A stretch of DNA of 57,012 nucleotides from CAJINA01 sp964647585 (lineage in GTDB: Bacteria > Desulfobacterota > Desulfobacteria > Desulfobacterales > CAJINA01): assembly GCA_964647585.1 (NCBI GenBank), contig CAZYGG010000019.1:1-57012 (forward strand). Reading direction: 5' to 3'. The notes under the pieces were generated by a model. The model was not told the DNA's origin. It ran no database searches and was given only the letters and a program-made list of their open reading frames with translations. The translations under genes and the position numbers were made by a program. Numbering within the stretch: position 1 is the first letter of the stretch; every line of letters begins with the position of its first letter. Of this stretch, positions 6,343 through 14,132 are shown piece by piece.

Positions 6343-6388
6343 ACATACACCATTGTTTGGAAATATCAAGCAATTTTTGTTAGGTTTA

Positions 6389-6448
6389 ATCGAACAAATC
6401 GCTTGGGAAACGACGCAAGGGGCGCGCGTCTCAGCTCGGACATTAGAT
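6389..6448 (+). repeat. attC site 8, crossover triplet changed to ATT
   Basis: A 60-bp site with left core ATCGAAC (6389-6395, exact partner of attC 7) and right core ATTAGAT (6442-6448), where the partner ATCTAAC at attC 9 predicts GTTAGAT. The G of the crossover triplet is lost. Confidence 0.78.
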
Positions 6449-6469
6449 GACAAGATAAGTTAAAGGTCG

Positions 6470-7429
6470 ATGATAAATTTGAACAAATATTCTGGTTGTT
6501 TTTTGGGCTTAGCAATAGGCGATGCTTATGGAGCACCATATGAGGGAGGCCCTATTGAAAGATTACTTTGGAAGGCAATTGGAAAAACAGAAGATGGCAA
6601 GAAAAGATATACTGACGACACTCAAATGTCTATAGACCTGGCTATCTCATTTATACAAAATAATGGAATCAATCAAGAACATTTGGCTACTACTTTTGCT
6701 GAAAATTATCGTTGGTCAAGAGGCTATGGGCCAAGTGCCGCTTGGTTACTAAAGAAAATTAAAAATGGTGCCAATTGGAAAGATGTAAATCGAGCAAAAT
6801 TCAAAGATGGATCTTTTGGTAATGGTGCTGCTATGAGAGCACCAATATTGGCAATGCTATTTCCAGAAGATAATGAAAGATTAAACGAAAATATAATAAA
6901 ATGTTCTGAAATTACTCATGCTCATCCGTTGGCAATAGAAGGTGCAAGGTTAATTGCATTTATGACCTATGCAGCACTGCATGATTGGAAAACTGAAACC
7001 ATTATAGAAGCCTTGCCACATTGGTGTAAGGCAAAGGAATATCAATTAAAAATAGCATTTTGTATTGAATCAATTCAGGCATTGGATGCAGTGCAAAATA
7101 AAGTATTAAAAAACAAGTTAGGTAATGGCATCGCCGCATATAAATCGTGTGTAACTGCAATTTATTTTGCTCTTAAGTTTAGAAATAAAAGTTATAACTC
7201 TATGCTTACTCAAGTATTTAATCTCGGTGGTGATACTGACACAATCGGTTCGATGGCCGGCGCAATTTGGGGTGCATTTAATGGCTGCGACGTGATAGAT
7301 AAGAGCAAAATACAAAGTATTGAAAATTCGGCAAAAATTATTGAGCTTTCTGAACAATTATACGCAATGTCATCTAACAAAGCTAATTCAGTCGACGTAA
7401 AAAGCCGCGCGGTTGATTGGCGCTGTTAG
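6470..7429 (+). CDS. ADP-ribosylglycohydrolase (DraG-like, cassette 9)
   Basis: A 319-residue ADP-ribosylglycohydrolase. It removes ADP-ribose from modified protein or nucleic acid with two Mg ions. Metal ligands are visible: GLAIGDAYGAPYEGG, RYTDDTQMSIDL (TDDT), a middle FGNGAAMRAPIL block, HAHPLAIEGA, and NLGGDTDTIGSMAGAIWGAF carrying the C-terminal GGDTDT ligands. The last ~20 codons lie in attC 9 and give an atypical tail ending RAVDWRC. No ADP-ribosyltransferase is visible in the cassettes. Candidate roles are reversing phage or toxin ADP-ribosylation, or a metabolic/regulatory one. Confidence 0.93.
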   Translation: MINLNKYSGCFLGLAIGDAYGAPYEGGPIERLLWKAIGKTEDGKKRYTDDTQMSIDLAISFIQNNGINQEHLATTFAENYRWSRGYGPSAAWLLKKIKNGANWKDVNRAKFKDGSFGNGAAMRAPILAMLFPEDNERLNENIIKCSEITHAHPLAIEGARLIAFMTYAALHDWKTETIIEALPHWCKAKEYQLKIAFCIESIQALDAVQNKVLKNKLGNGIAAYKSCVTAIYFALKFRNKSYNSMLTQVFNLGGDTDTIGSMAGAIWGAFNGCDVIDKSKIQSIENSAKIIELSEQLYAMSSNKANSVDVKSRAVDWRC

Positions 7430-7431
7430 GC
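7372..7431 (+). repeat. attC site 9
   Basis: A 60-bp site with outer cores ATCTAAC (7372-7378) and GTTAGGC (7425-7431); the right core is the textbook integron core. Inner arms are imperfect (TCAGTCGACG / CGCGGTTGA). Confidence 0.8.
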
Positions 7432-7446
7432 GCATCAAATTAATAA

Positions 7447-7836
7447 ATGAAATCGATAAAAATACTTGTGAGCTTGTGTATTCTATCTGCACTCTATGTG
7501 TTCTTTGCTGGTGCAAGACTTACGCTGGAGAACCAAAGCGGCCAACAAATTAATGATGTTGAAATAAAATATGACCGAGGCACTTTTTTCGTTGGAAATA
7601 TCCCAGACAAGGAAATTCGGAAAAAGTCTCTTGGAAAAATTGGTGAAGGGTCAAGTTTTGATGTTACATGGCGAGAAAACAACGGTCTGATTCAACAGGC
7701 CCAATTCGGTATTTATTTCTCTGGCCACTCTGGATACCATTCGATTCGAATAGAAATATTGCCTGATGGCAGAGTGATTTTGCATGAAGGCAAGCGACAA
7801 TATGAGTCAGAGGTAAAAAGCGAAAGCAGCACCTAA
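7447..7836 (+). CDS. small membrane-anchored or secreted hypothetical protein (cassette 10)
   Basis: A 129-residue protein not recognised by family. Residues about 4-22 (IKILVSLCILSALYVFFAG) form one hydrophobic helix, a signal peptide or anchor. The rest is polar and beta-rich: LTLENQSGQQINDVEIKYD, a conserved-looking GKIGEGSSFDVTW, and IRIEILPDGRVILHEG. The stop lies at the start of a half attC. As the last cassette without a TA partner it may be an accessory envelope protein. Confidence 0.7.
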   Translation: MKSIKILVSLCILSALYVFFAGARLTLENQSGQQINDVEIKYDRGTFFVGNIPDKEIRKKSLGKIGEGSSFDVTWRENNGLIQQAQFGIYFSGHSGYHSIRIEILPDGRVILHEGKRQYESEVKSESST

Positions 7837-7860
7837 CAAGTCACTGCACGGGAAGCGTAG
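7831..7860 (+). repeat. attC half site, 3' end of the array
   Basis: ACCTAAC (7831-7837) followed by a left inner arm (AAGTCACTGCACGGG) matches the left half of an attC and pairs with GTTAGGC of attC 9 (one mismatch). No right half is found before murB, so the array is truncated here. Confidence 0.7.
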
Positions 7861-7991
7861 CTTGCAATCCTGGTGAAGGCCAGTCACCAGGCAGGCTCTG
7901 GTTGCCCCCGCATCGCGATGCGGGACAAACTCCTCAAGCCCGGCATGACAGCTTTGGAGCTTAGGTTTTTACAAAATGACAGAGGCCACTT

Positions 7992-8918
7992 CTAATCGTC
8001 GAACCGGCCGATGAGCTTAACTTCCCTCTCCAACACCACACCGAAATCGTCCTCAATCTTCTTTTCAATCAAGCGGATCAACTTATAGATGTCCGTGGCA
8101 CAGGCCTTGCCCGTATTCATTATGAAGCCGGCATGCTTAGGGCTGACCATGGCGCCCCCGATTTTTTTCCCCTTGAGACCGGCGGCTTCTATGAGGGCCC
8201 CGGCATAATGGCCTTCCGGCCGCTTGAAGACGCTCCCGCAGGAAGGGCATGAAAGCGGTTGCTTCGCAGCCCTCCGGGCAAGCGTAGCTTCCATCTCTGT
8301 AATCAAAACATCCCGGTCACCTGGCGAAAGCGAGAAACTGCTGCTAGTCAGGATGATATCTTTAAGCCCCGGTGCCTGCCGGTAACTGAACCCAATTTTT
8401 GATCCTTGAATGGAAAAGGGCCTGCCGTCCAGGTTACACCCCTGGACGGTCTCGGTAACCGTTCCGATTTCCTGCCCGAAAGCCCCGGCGTTCATTTTCA
8501 AAGCACCCCCGACCGTCCCCGGAATGCCGGCCAGTTTTTCCAGGCCGGCCAGACTGTTTTCACAGCAGGCGCGAATAAAGTCCTGCAGGGTCGTACCCGC
8601 CATGGCGGAGGCCTTGCCTTCTTCGAACCGCCACCCCGACAAATTATCACCCAGGTAAACCGTTATCCCATCCCAGCCGTAGTCGGAAACCAGCAGGTTG
8701 GAACCTTTGCCGATAACCAGCAGGGGCAACGCGCCATCATGGACGATCTTCAGGATAGCCGCGATTTCCGCCTCAGAGTCGGGAAAAACCATGACGTCCG
8801 TGGGGCCGCCGATGCGGTAGGAGGTGTAGGCAGCCAGGGGCTCGGAAAATTTAATCTTGCCGTGGGCGGCGTTGGTGAGGTGCTGGGCCAGGTTGTCGGT
8901 GAGTTTCTGCATGCCCAC
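7992..8918 (-). CDS. murB: UDP-N-acetylenolpyruvoylglucosamine reductase MurB
   Basis: A 308-residue FAD enzyme that reduces UDP-GlcNAc-enolpyruvate to UDP-MurNAc in peptidoglycan synthesis. Visible are TSYRIGGPTDVMVFPDS and IGKGSNLLVSD (FAD-binding), GLEKLAGIPGTVGGALKMNA, SYRQ, and CPSCGSVFKRPEG with the catalytic Ser, then KHAGFIMNTG and a C-terminal Glu region. The length and short loop fit the type II (non-enteric) form. GTG at 8918 or ATG at 8912 could start it. It stands alone; the integron ends 150 bp downstream of its stop. Confidence 0.97.
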   Translation of the reverse strand: MGMQKLTDNLAQHLTNAAHGKIKFSEPLAAYTSYRIGGPTDVMVFPDSEAEIAAILKIVHDGALPLLVIGKGSNLLVSDYGWDGITVYLGDNLSGWRFEEGKASAMAGTTLQDFIRACCENSLAGLEKLAGIPGTVGGALKMNAGAFGQEIGTVTETVQGCNLDGRPFSIQGSKIGFSYRQAPGLKDIILTSSSFSLSPGDRDVLITEMEATLARRAAKQPLSCPSCGSVFKRPEGHYAGALIEAAGLKGKKIGGAMVSPKHAGFIMNTGKACATDIYKLIRLIEKKIEDDFGVVLEREVKLIGRFDD

Positions 8919-8960
8919 ATTAACAATGAAATCGGGGATGATGTCAACAGGTTATAAAAA

Positions 8961-9137
8961 CTGAACGTTCAACATCGAACATAGAAAGTTGAACTATGGT
9001 ACGTTATGCGGCGGATCTTGGAATACGATCAATAGGGTAGCATTTTTCATAGAAACCATTTTAAAAACGAAATTAAAGCGAAGCTTTATCTATTTTCAAC
9101 GTTGGATGTTGGCAGTTCGGTGTTCGATGTTCATTCG
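8961..9137. repeat. intergenic long hairpin made of TTCGATGTTC-like words
   Basis: The left part contains GAACGTTCAACATCGAACAT and the right part TTCAACGTTGGATGTTGG then TTCGGTGTTCGATGTTCATTC; the two ends are imperfectly complementary with a ~100-bp loop. It lies between murB and the KAS III-like gene. It belongs to a class of degenerate word-built hairpins seen in several gaps here. Confidence 0.6.
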
Positions 9138-9140
9138 GTT

Positions 9141-10289
9141 TTATTGTTTTTTAGCTGCCTTCTGCACCACCACACTGCCGGCGCTGTATCCGGCGCCGAA
9201 TGAACAAATTACCCCGATGTCTCCATCCTGTAGGTCATCGTTGTATTTATGAAAGGCGATCATGGTCCCGGCCGAGGCGGTGTTGGCATATTCATCAAGA
9301 ACCATGGGGGCTTCTTCGGCAGTGGCCTTGCGGCCCAGGGCTTTTTCGGCCACGTAGTTGTTCATATTGATATTCGCCTGGTGCAGCCACAATCTTTTGG
9401 CGGCATCAACCGGAATATCAAGCGCTTCCAAATGGGATTTGATAAGCCCGGATGCGATGGGAATGACCTCTTTGAATACCTTGGTGCCGTTTTGGTAAAA
9501 CAGCTTATCCGGCTTGCCGGAACCCCTTTCATCCGCCCGGTTCAAGAATCCGAAATTGTTGCGGATATTGCTCGAAAAACGGGATACCAGTTTGGTGCCC
9601 AGGATGCGGAAGGCGGATGGTGCCGTGCAGGTGGCGGCCGATTCAATGACCATGGCGGTACAGACATCCCCAAAAATGAAGTGGCTGTCGCGATCCCGGA
9701 AGTTCAGGTGGCCGGTCATGATTTCAGGATTCACCAGCACCACGCAGTTGGCGGAACCGGATTTCACCGCATCGACAGCGGTTTGGATGGCAAAGGTCGC
9801 GGCCGAACAGGCCACGCTCATGTCATAAGCATATCCGTCGATACCCAGGGCGCTTTGAATTTCGATGGCCATGGCCGGGTACGCTCGCTGAAAGTTGGCG
9901 CAGGCGGCAATGACCGCATCGACATCCGCCGGTTTTTTGTTGGCCTGTGCCAGGGCTTCCCGGATAGCTGCTACGGATATCTCACATTGGAGGGACCGCT
10001 CCGCATCCGGTCGTTCAGCAATATTGGGGTACATCCTTTCCGGATCCAGGATGCCTTCTTTGTCCATCACATAGCGGCTTTTGATGCCGGAGGCCTTTTC
10101 AATGAAGGCTTCGGATGACATCTGCAGGGGTTCCAGGCGGCCGGCGTCGATCGCCTGCTGGTTTTTGGCGTTGTAGTGGGCCGCAAACGTGTTGAACGAA
10201 GCCACCAGTTCCTCGTTGGAAATGGATTCAGGGGGTGTAAACAGCCCGGTTCCGCTGATGAGAATTTCTTTATCGGGTCGTAAGGTCAT
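9141..10289 (-). CDS. beta-ketoacyl-ACP synthase III-like condensing enzyme
   Basis: A 382-residue thiolase-fold condensing enzyme of the KAS III/FabH class. The triad is visible: Cys in DMSVACSAATFAI, His in LWLHQANINMN, and Asn in DEYANTASAGTM. FGDVCTAMVIE and the C-terminal ICSFGAGYSAGSVV (Gly-rich) are typical. It is longer than FabH (about 320) because of an N-terminal insertion (FNTFAAHYNAKNQQA...), resembling beta-ketodecanoyl-type synthases, so it may prime or divert acyl chains rather than act as housekeeping FabH. AAGGA precedes the ATG by 8 bases. No other fatty-acid genes adjoin. Confidence 0.88.
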   Translation of the reverse strand: MTLRPDKEILISGTGLFTPPESISNEELVASFNTFAAHYNAKNQQAIDAGRLEPLQMSSEAFIEKASGIKSRYVMDKEGILDPERMYPNIAERPDAERSLQCEISVAAIREALAQANKKPADVDAVIAACANFQRAYPAMAIEIQSALGIDGYAYDMSVACSAATFAIQTAVDAVKSGSANCVVLVNPEIMTGHLNFRDRDSHFIFGDVCTAMVIESAATCTAPSAFRILGTKLVSRFSSNIRNNFGFLNRADERGSGKPDKLFYQNGTKVFKEVIPIASGLIKSHLEALDIPVDAAKRLWLHQANINMNNYVAEKALGRKATAEEAPMVLDEYANTASAGTMIAFHKYNDDLQDGDIGVICSFGAGYSAGSVVVQKAAKKQ

Positions 10290-10314
10290 CGTGTATCCTT
10301 GCAGGGCGTCTGTT

Positions 10315-10488
10315 TAGAACCCATCTCAAAAAAGTTTTTTGGCCCAAACTCAGCGTTGGGCGTTCATATCAAATCCTTGAAATACCCGATGTATTCCTCC
10401 GGTTTGATATTCGCGGCGGCCGCATTTTGTCGCAGATCCCGCGCGCTTTATGCGGGGAACCAAAATCTGTTTTTTGAGATAGGTTCTA
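10315..10488. mobile_element. MITE-like element A1 (174 bp)
   Basis: The ends are TAGAACCCATCTCAAAAAAG... and ...TTTTTTGAGATAGGTTCTA, complementary inverted repeats with TA at both tips. The interior has a smaller inverted repeat around ATATCAAATCC / CCGGTTTGATAT and a GGCCCAAACTCAGCGTTGGGC word. No coding capacity. Copies are at 11542, 23804, 41769 and 44128. The rest of the 10290-10833 gap holds the promoter at 10764 and nothing else recognised. Confidence 0.8.
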
Positions 10489-10763
10489 TTGTATAAAAAG
10501 GGTCTATCTATACAAACCGTATGCCAGTTGCGGAAAAAACAGCGTAACTATTTAAATTTTAAACAAAATCATGTATAGGTTTATTTCAGCCGGGCATCTG
10601 TGCGCCGGTTGGGCAGTCAATTGGTGTACATGGCTGCTACATAAACAGTACAATCGGGTCTGACTTCAGGTGGCCTCAAATTGATATTTAGTCTAAATTC
10701 GGTCCATAAGGGCCTGGTGGCGAGGCGGATTTCCCATTGTTTGGATGTCAGGGCGTTCACACC

Positions 10764-10791
10764 TTGACGTGAAATCCTATAGAGATATACT
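10764..10791 (+). promoter_or_regulatory. sigma-70 promoter of the REC-PATAN gene
   Basis: TTGACG (10764-10769), 16-bp spacer, TATACT (10786-10791), 43 bases before the ATG at 10834. Confidence 0.65.
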
Positions 10792-10833
10792 GGACCAGTG
10801 ACATTGCGATAAAAACCGAGAGAGGACGTGTGT

Positions 10834-11544
10834 ATGAAGAAAGTACTGATCGCAGAGGATGACAATATCCTTTCCATACGCCTTGTCAAAGCGCTGGAAA
10901 AGCATGGCGATGTTTTGGATGTTATCGCGGTAAGCAACGGCAAGATTGCCATGGATGTGCTGGAAAAACACCGTATCGCTCTCCTGGTTACTGATATCCT
11001 GATGCCGGAGGTGGACGGCTTTGAACTCCTGGCGCACGTGAGCGAACACTATCCGGTGATTCCCTGTTTTGTGATGACTGCTATCGAGGCGCCTGAAGTG
11101 AAGTCAAAAATGCCCCGGGACCTCGTCCGGTTCTTCCACAAACCATTTGAGACCGATGTTTTCACAGCAGCGGTGCTCCGGACGGTTCAACGGGACATCC
11201 CCCGGGGCGTTATCCACGGGATATCCGTGGCCAGCTTATGCGCCATGATAGAGATGGAAAAAAAGACCTGCCTGTTTGAAGTTAAACCTGAGGGCGAAGA
11301 ACAGGGCCTGCTCTATTTCGACAGCGGCACTCTCTATGATGCCTCTCTGGCGGGACTCAAGGGGGAAGCCGCGGCCCACCAGATTCTGGGTTATGCGAAA
11401 TCGGCCTTTAAATTCAGGAACTTTCCGGAGAAGAAGATTCCCCGGCGGATCAATAGAGATTTCCGGGAGCTCATAGAAAAAGGGGTTACCGGCAAACCTG
11501 AGCTTGATGAAATTGACTGGAGCCAGGTAGCAGATGTCGACTAG
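10834..11544 (+). CDS. response regulator with PATAN (DUF4388) output domain
   Basis: A 236-residue protein. Residues 1-120 are a receiver domain: KVLIAEDDN (acidic pair), LLVTDILMPEVDGFELL with the phospho-acceptor Asp, the Thr in FVMTAIEAPE and the Lys in FFHKPFE. Residues about 130-230 are a DUF4388/PATAN domain (SVASLCAMIEMEKKTCLFEV, GLLYFDSGTLYDASLAGLKG, AAHQILGYAKSAFKF), a protein-protein output found in gliding or motility and c-di-GMP-linked regulators. No DNA-binding domain. GAGAGGA supports the ATG at 10834. The stop codon TAG is the first three bases of MITE-like element A2. Confidence 0.92.
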   Translation: MKKVLIAEDDNILSIRLVKALEKHGDVLDVIAVSNGKIAMDVLEKHRIALLVTDILMPEVDGFELLAHVSEHYPVIPCFVMTAIEAPEVKSKMPRDLVRFFHKPFETDVFTAAVLRTVQRDIPRGVIHGISVASLCAMIEMEKKTCLFEVKPEGEEQGLLYFDSGTLYDASLAGLKGEAAAHQILGYAKSAFKFRNFPEKKIPRRINRDFRELIEKGVTGKPELDEIDWSQVADVD

Positions 11545-11743
11545 AACCCATCTCAAAAAAGTCTTTTGGCCCAAACTCGGCGTTGGGCGCTCATATCAAA
11601 CCCTCGAAATACGCGAGTATTTACCACGCACGGCATTGGCTTCGCTGGCACCTCCGGTTTGATATTAGCGGCCGCCTCATTTTGTCGCAGATCCCGCACG
11701 CTTTTTGCGGGGAACCAAAATCCGTTTTTTGAGATAGGTTCTA
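11542..11743. mobile_element. MITE-like element A2 (202 bp)
   Basis: TAGAACCCATCTCAAAAAAG at the left and TTTTTTGAGATAGGTTCTA at the right; about 85% like element A1 by eye. It has an extra internal segment (CACGCACGGCATTGGCTTCGCTGGCACCTCC region, 11628-11658) that also recurs inside repeat B1 at 42296-42330. The leading TAG is the stop codon of the preceding gene. Confidence 0.82.
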
Positions 11744-11793
11744 ATAGTTTCAAGTTCTGACACGCTGAAAGACACCCACGGCGGGAGATCAAC

Positions 11794-12405
11794 ATGCTGG
11801 TAGTTTTAGAGATTATCATTCGGGTGGCGGAAATCATGACAATCATTGCCGGTGTGGCCGGAGTCTGCCTGTCTCTGGGACTCATCCTCTCACCCGGTTT
11901 GATTCGCAAAACCAGTCAGGCCCTTAACAGGCAGATGCTGACTGAGCGCCAGTTGAGCACCTTAAATCCTTCCATTGATACAGAATCGTTTGTCCTGCGG
12001 CATCACCGTGTCAGCGGCGGGTTTCTCATTGTCAGTTCCATCTTCATTCTGCTGTTTCTTTTTGTTGGGGTCCAGGTCCCGGAAGACTTCGGTTTTTTTA
12101 TGGACATGGCCATTGAATTCTCAATTCTCCTGGGAAAAATAACCGGTGTCGTCGGACTTGCCGCCGGGCTCCTCCTGTTTTTTTACCCGTCCGCATTTAA
12201 GACTTTAGGCCAGAAGACGAACATCAGCATCGATACCCGGCCGGTTTTCAGCAAGCTCGACACCCTTTGCGTTGATATTGATTCGATTATTATTAAATTT
12301 TCCTGGATCTTCGGCCTGGTGGGCCTGGCTGTATCGGCCGCCCTGATCATTATTTCAGTGGTCAATTTCCTGGGGACCGCTGCCAGTCTGGGGGGGCACC
12401 CGTGA
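11794..12405 (+). CDS. four-helix membrane protein with internal duplication
   Basis: A 203-residue protein of unknown function. Four hydrophobic helices (about 10-33, 71-92, 107-131, 168-195) come in two pairs. The unit TIIAGVAGVCLSLGLILSP...SIDTES..SGGFLIVSSIFILLFLF is echoed by KITGVVGLAAGLLLFFYPS...DIDSII..IFGLVGLAVSAALIII, indicating tandem duplication of a two-helix unit, with polar loops rich in Asn, Thr and Asp between helices. It lies 46 bases upstream of the radical SAM gene on the same strand, so possibly co-transcribed. Confidence 0.75.
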   Translation: MLVVLEIIIRVAEIMTIIAGVAGVCLSLGLILSPGLIRKTSQALNRQMLTERQLSTLNPSIDTESFVLRHHRVSGGFLIVSSIFILLFLFVGVQVPEDFGFFMDMAIEFSILLGKITGVVGLAAGLLLFFYPSAFKTLGQKTNISIDTRPVFSKLDTLCVDIDSIIIKFSWIFGLVGLAVSAALIIISVVNFLGTAASLGGHP

Positions 12406-12451
12406 CGATAACCTTTTCGCCTGATCTGGGTTGCTCCCCACTTCTTATTTC

Positions 12452-13444
12452 ATGGTATCCTTAGCCATCCGGCGCCTGCTATCAGGCGGAATTATCACCA
12501 ACTATCACTGCGCATCAAAGTGTGGGCATTGTCTCTATAATAGCGGTCCAGCCCGAACCAAGGCGTTTATAAGCCCGGAGACGACGGCGGCCATGCTGGC
12601 CAGAATAAAATTGTTGGGGTGCCGGGCGATCCATATTGGCGGCGGGGAGCCCCTGCTCAGCCCCGATACAGTTGAACAGACCCTGCGGTTGACCGACCAC
12701 GCCGGGGTGCGGGTTGAATATGTGGAAACAAATTCATCCTGGTTCAAAGGTATGGAAAGCACTGTCGCGGTTCTGGAGACCCTCCAGGGCGCCGGTCTGG
12801 AGACCCTGCTGGTATCGATCAGCCCTTTCCACAATGCGCATATCCCGTTTAAACGGGTCCAGGGTGTCCTGGCCGCCTGCGAGCAAACCGGTATCAGGGC
12901 CATGCCCTGGATATCAGGATTTATACCCGACCTGGCCGCGTTAGATCCTGAGTGTCCGCACAGTCTGGGAGAGTATGTCGCTCATTTCGGCAAAACATAC
13001 CTGACCGAGGTTATGCAGCGCTACTGGCTGCACCCGGGTGGCCGGGCGCTTGATTTGTACCGCGCCGTCGGGCCTCTCAAGCCAGTGACAAAAATCCTGG
13101 AAGGGGCGTCTGTCGGCTGCTATCGGGAACTGGCCGACATCGCCCATTTTCATGTCGACCTGTACGGCAACTATATCCCCGGGCTGTGCGCGGGCCTGGT
13201 GATTGATTTTATGGATATCGGCCGGACGCTTTCAACCGAGAAATATCCGTTGATTGCCCTGTTGGCCGGGGATGGCATTCAGGGCCTGTATGCCCATGCC
13301 TGCCGGCAGCATGCGTTTGCGCCGGCAACATCGGGGTATGCCAACAAATGTGATTTGTGTAATGATATCAGGCAGCATATATTTGGTCAGGATCCGGAAA
13401 GCTACCGGGAACTGGGCCCGGCCGGGTACTATCAAAAGCAGTGA
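12452..13444 (+). CDS. radical SAM protein, function unknown
   Basis: About 330 residues. The cluster motif is CASKCGHC (CxxxCxxC) near residue 20; IHIGGGEPLLSPD is the SAM-binding GGE motif, and LLVSISPFHNAHIPF follows. The C-terminal part has several Cys (GLCAGL, ACRQHAF, CDLCNDI) that could bind another cluster or metal. Substrate unknown. The start is uncertain: ATG 12452 is used, with TTG 12431 an alternative; neither has a good ribosome site. Confidence 0.85.
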   Translation: MVSLAIRRLLSGGIITNYHCASKCGHCLYNSGPARTKAFISPETTAAMLARIKLLGCRAIHIGGGEPLLSPDTVEQTLRLTDHAGVRVEYVETNSSWFKGMESTVAVLETLQGAGLETLLVSISPFHNAHIPFKRVQGVLAACEQTGIRAMPWISGFIPDLAALDPECPHSLGEYVAHFGKTYLTEVMQRYWLHPGGRALDLYRAVGPLKPVTKILEGASVGCYRELADIAHFHVDLYGNYIPGLCAGLVIDFMDIGRTLSTEKYPLIALLAGDGIQGLYAHACRQHAFAPATSGYANKCDLCNDIRQHIFGQDPESYRELGPAGYYQKQ

Positions 13445-13532
13445 GAAGCTTATCAGGTTAAAGGCTGAAGACTGATGGTAAAAACGCTGAGAAATACCCG
13501 GATCCAGAACTTCAGGCGACTATGTTGCAGCT

Positions 13533-13554
13533 TTACTTTTTGAGATAGCCCCTA
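13533..13554. repeat. relic end of a MITE-like family A element
   Basis: TTACTTTTTGAGATAGCCCCTA resembles the right end TTTTTTGAGATAGGTTCTA of family A, without a matching left end nearby. Confidence 0.45.
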
Positions 13555-13586
13555 AAAGGAACATTAAGCGATAAAGGAGCAGTTTT

Positions 13587-13955
13587 ATGATTACCCATGT
13601 TGTGATGATGAAATTCAAACCCGGCGTCAGTGATGAGCAGGTGGACGATCTTGAGAAAAGCCTGGATGCTTTGCCTGATATCATAACCGAGATTCAGAGT
13701 TATGAGTTTGGAAGGGATATCGTGGGATCGGAGAGATCCTATGACTTCGCGCTGGTTTCGGTCTTTGCCAACCTTGAAACCCTGCGGCAGTACCAGGAAC
13801 AGCCCGAGCACCTGAAAGTCATCCGCAAACTGGGCGAGCTGTGTGAAAAGATCCGGGCTGTTGATTTTCAAGCTTCACGGTTGCCGGAGATTGATCGTTC
13901 ATTAGATCCCAGCACGGATCCGTGGAATGATCCCAAGTTATTCAGGCCGGCGTGA
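13587..13955 (+). CDS. Dabb-family (stress-responsive A/B barrel) protein
   Basis: A 122-residue dimeric alpha+beta barrel protein. ITHVVMMKFKPGVSDEQVDD, the following LEKSLDALPDIITEIQSYEFG and the SYDFALVSVFANLETLRQYQ core with HLKVI are typical Dabb motifs. The family is small and functionally mixed. AAAGGAG lies 9 bases before the ATG. It stands between the radical SAM gene and the trp-regulated aro gene with no clear operon partner. Confidence 0.9.
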   Translation: MITHVVMMKFKPGVSDEQVDDLEKSLDALPDIITEIQSYEFGRDIVGSERSYDFALVSVFANLETLRQYQEQPEHLKVIRKLGELCEKIRAVDFQASRLPEIDRSLDPSTDPWNDPKLFRPA

Positions 13956-13986
13956 CAGTTTGAAAAAATCATCGGGGGAGGGTATC

Positions 13987-14062
13987 AAAACCCGGCCGAC
14001 ATTCAAACCTGGTCGAGAGACAAATGCGCATAGATTCGACGGCCGGGCAGGCGGGTTTTTTG
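13987..14062 (+). terminator. probable terminator after the Dabb gene
   Basis: CCCGGCCG (13991-13998) pairs with CGGCCGGG (14040-14047), and CGGGTTTTTT (14052-14061) closes with AAAACCCG, ending in a T run. The loop is long, so confidence is moderate. Confidence 0.5.
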
Positions 14063-14069
14063 TATAGGC

Positions 14070-14098
14070 TTGACACCGGCCGGCGCATCGACTATGGT
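14070..14098 (+). promoter_or_regulatory. promoter of the trp-leader/aro transcript
   Basis: TTGACA (14070-14075), 17-bp spacer, TATGGT (14093-14098). It drives a ~520-nt leader before the DAHP synthase gene. Confidence 0.75.
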
Positions 14099-14132
14099 TC
14101 GGCAGTTAAAAGTAAAAAGGTGAAGAATTAAA

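Noticed and set aside
8097..8112. A near-consensus sigma-54 promoter (TGGCAC-N5-TTGC) on the plus strand
   Set aside because: It lies inside murB in antisense with no gene to drive; chance match most likely.
8406..10118. Long plus-strand reading frames opposite murB and the KAS III-like gene (and similar ones opposite uvrA, dinB, the ASKHA gene)
   Set aside because: They are antisense shadows in GC-rich coding DNA with no domains and atypical composition.
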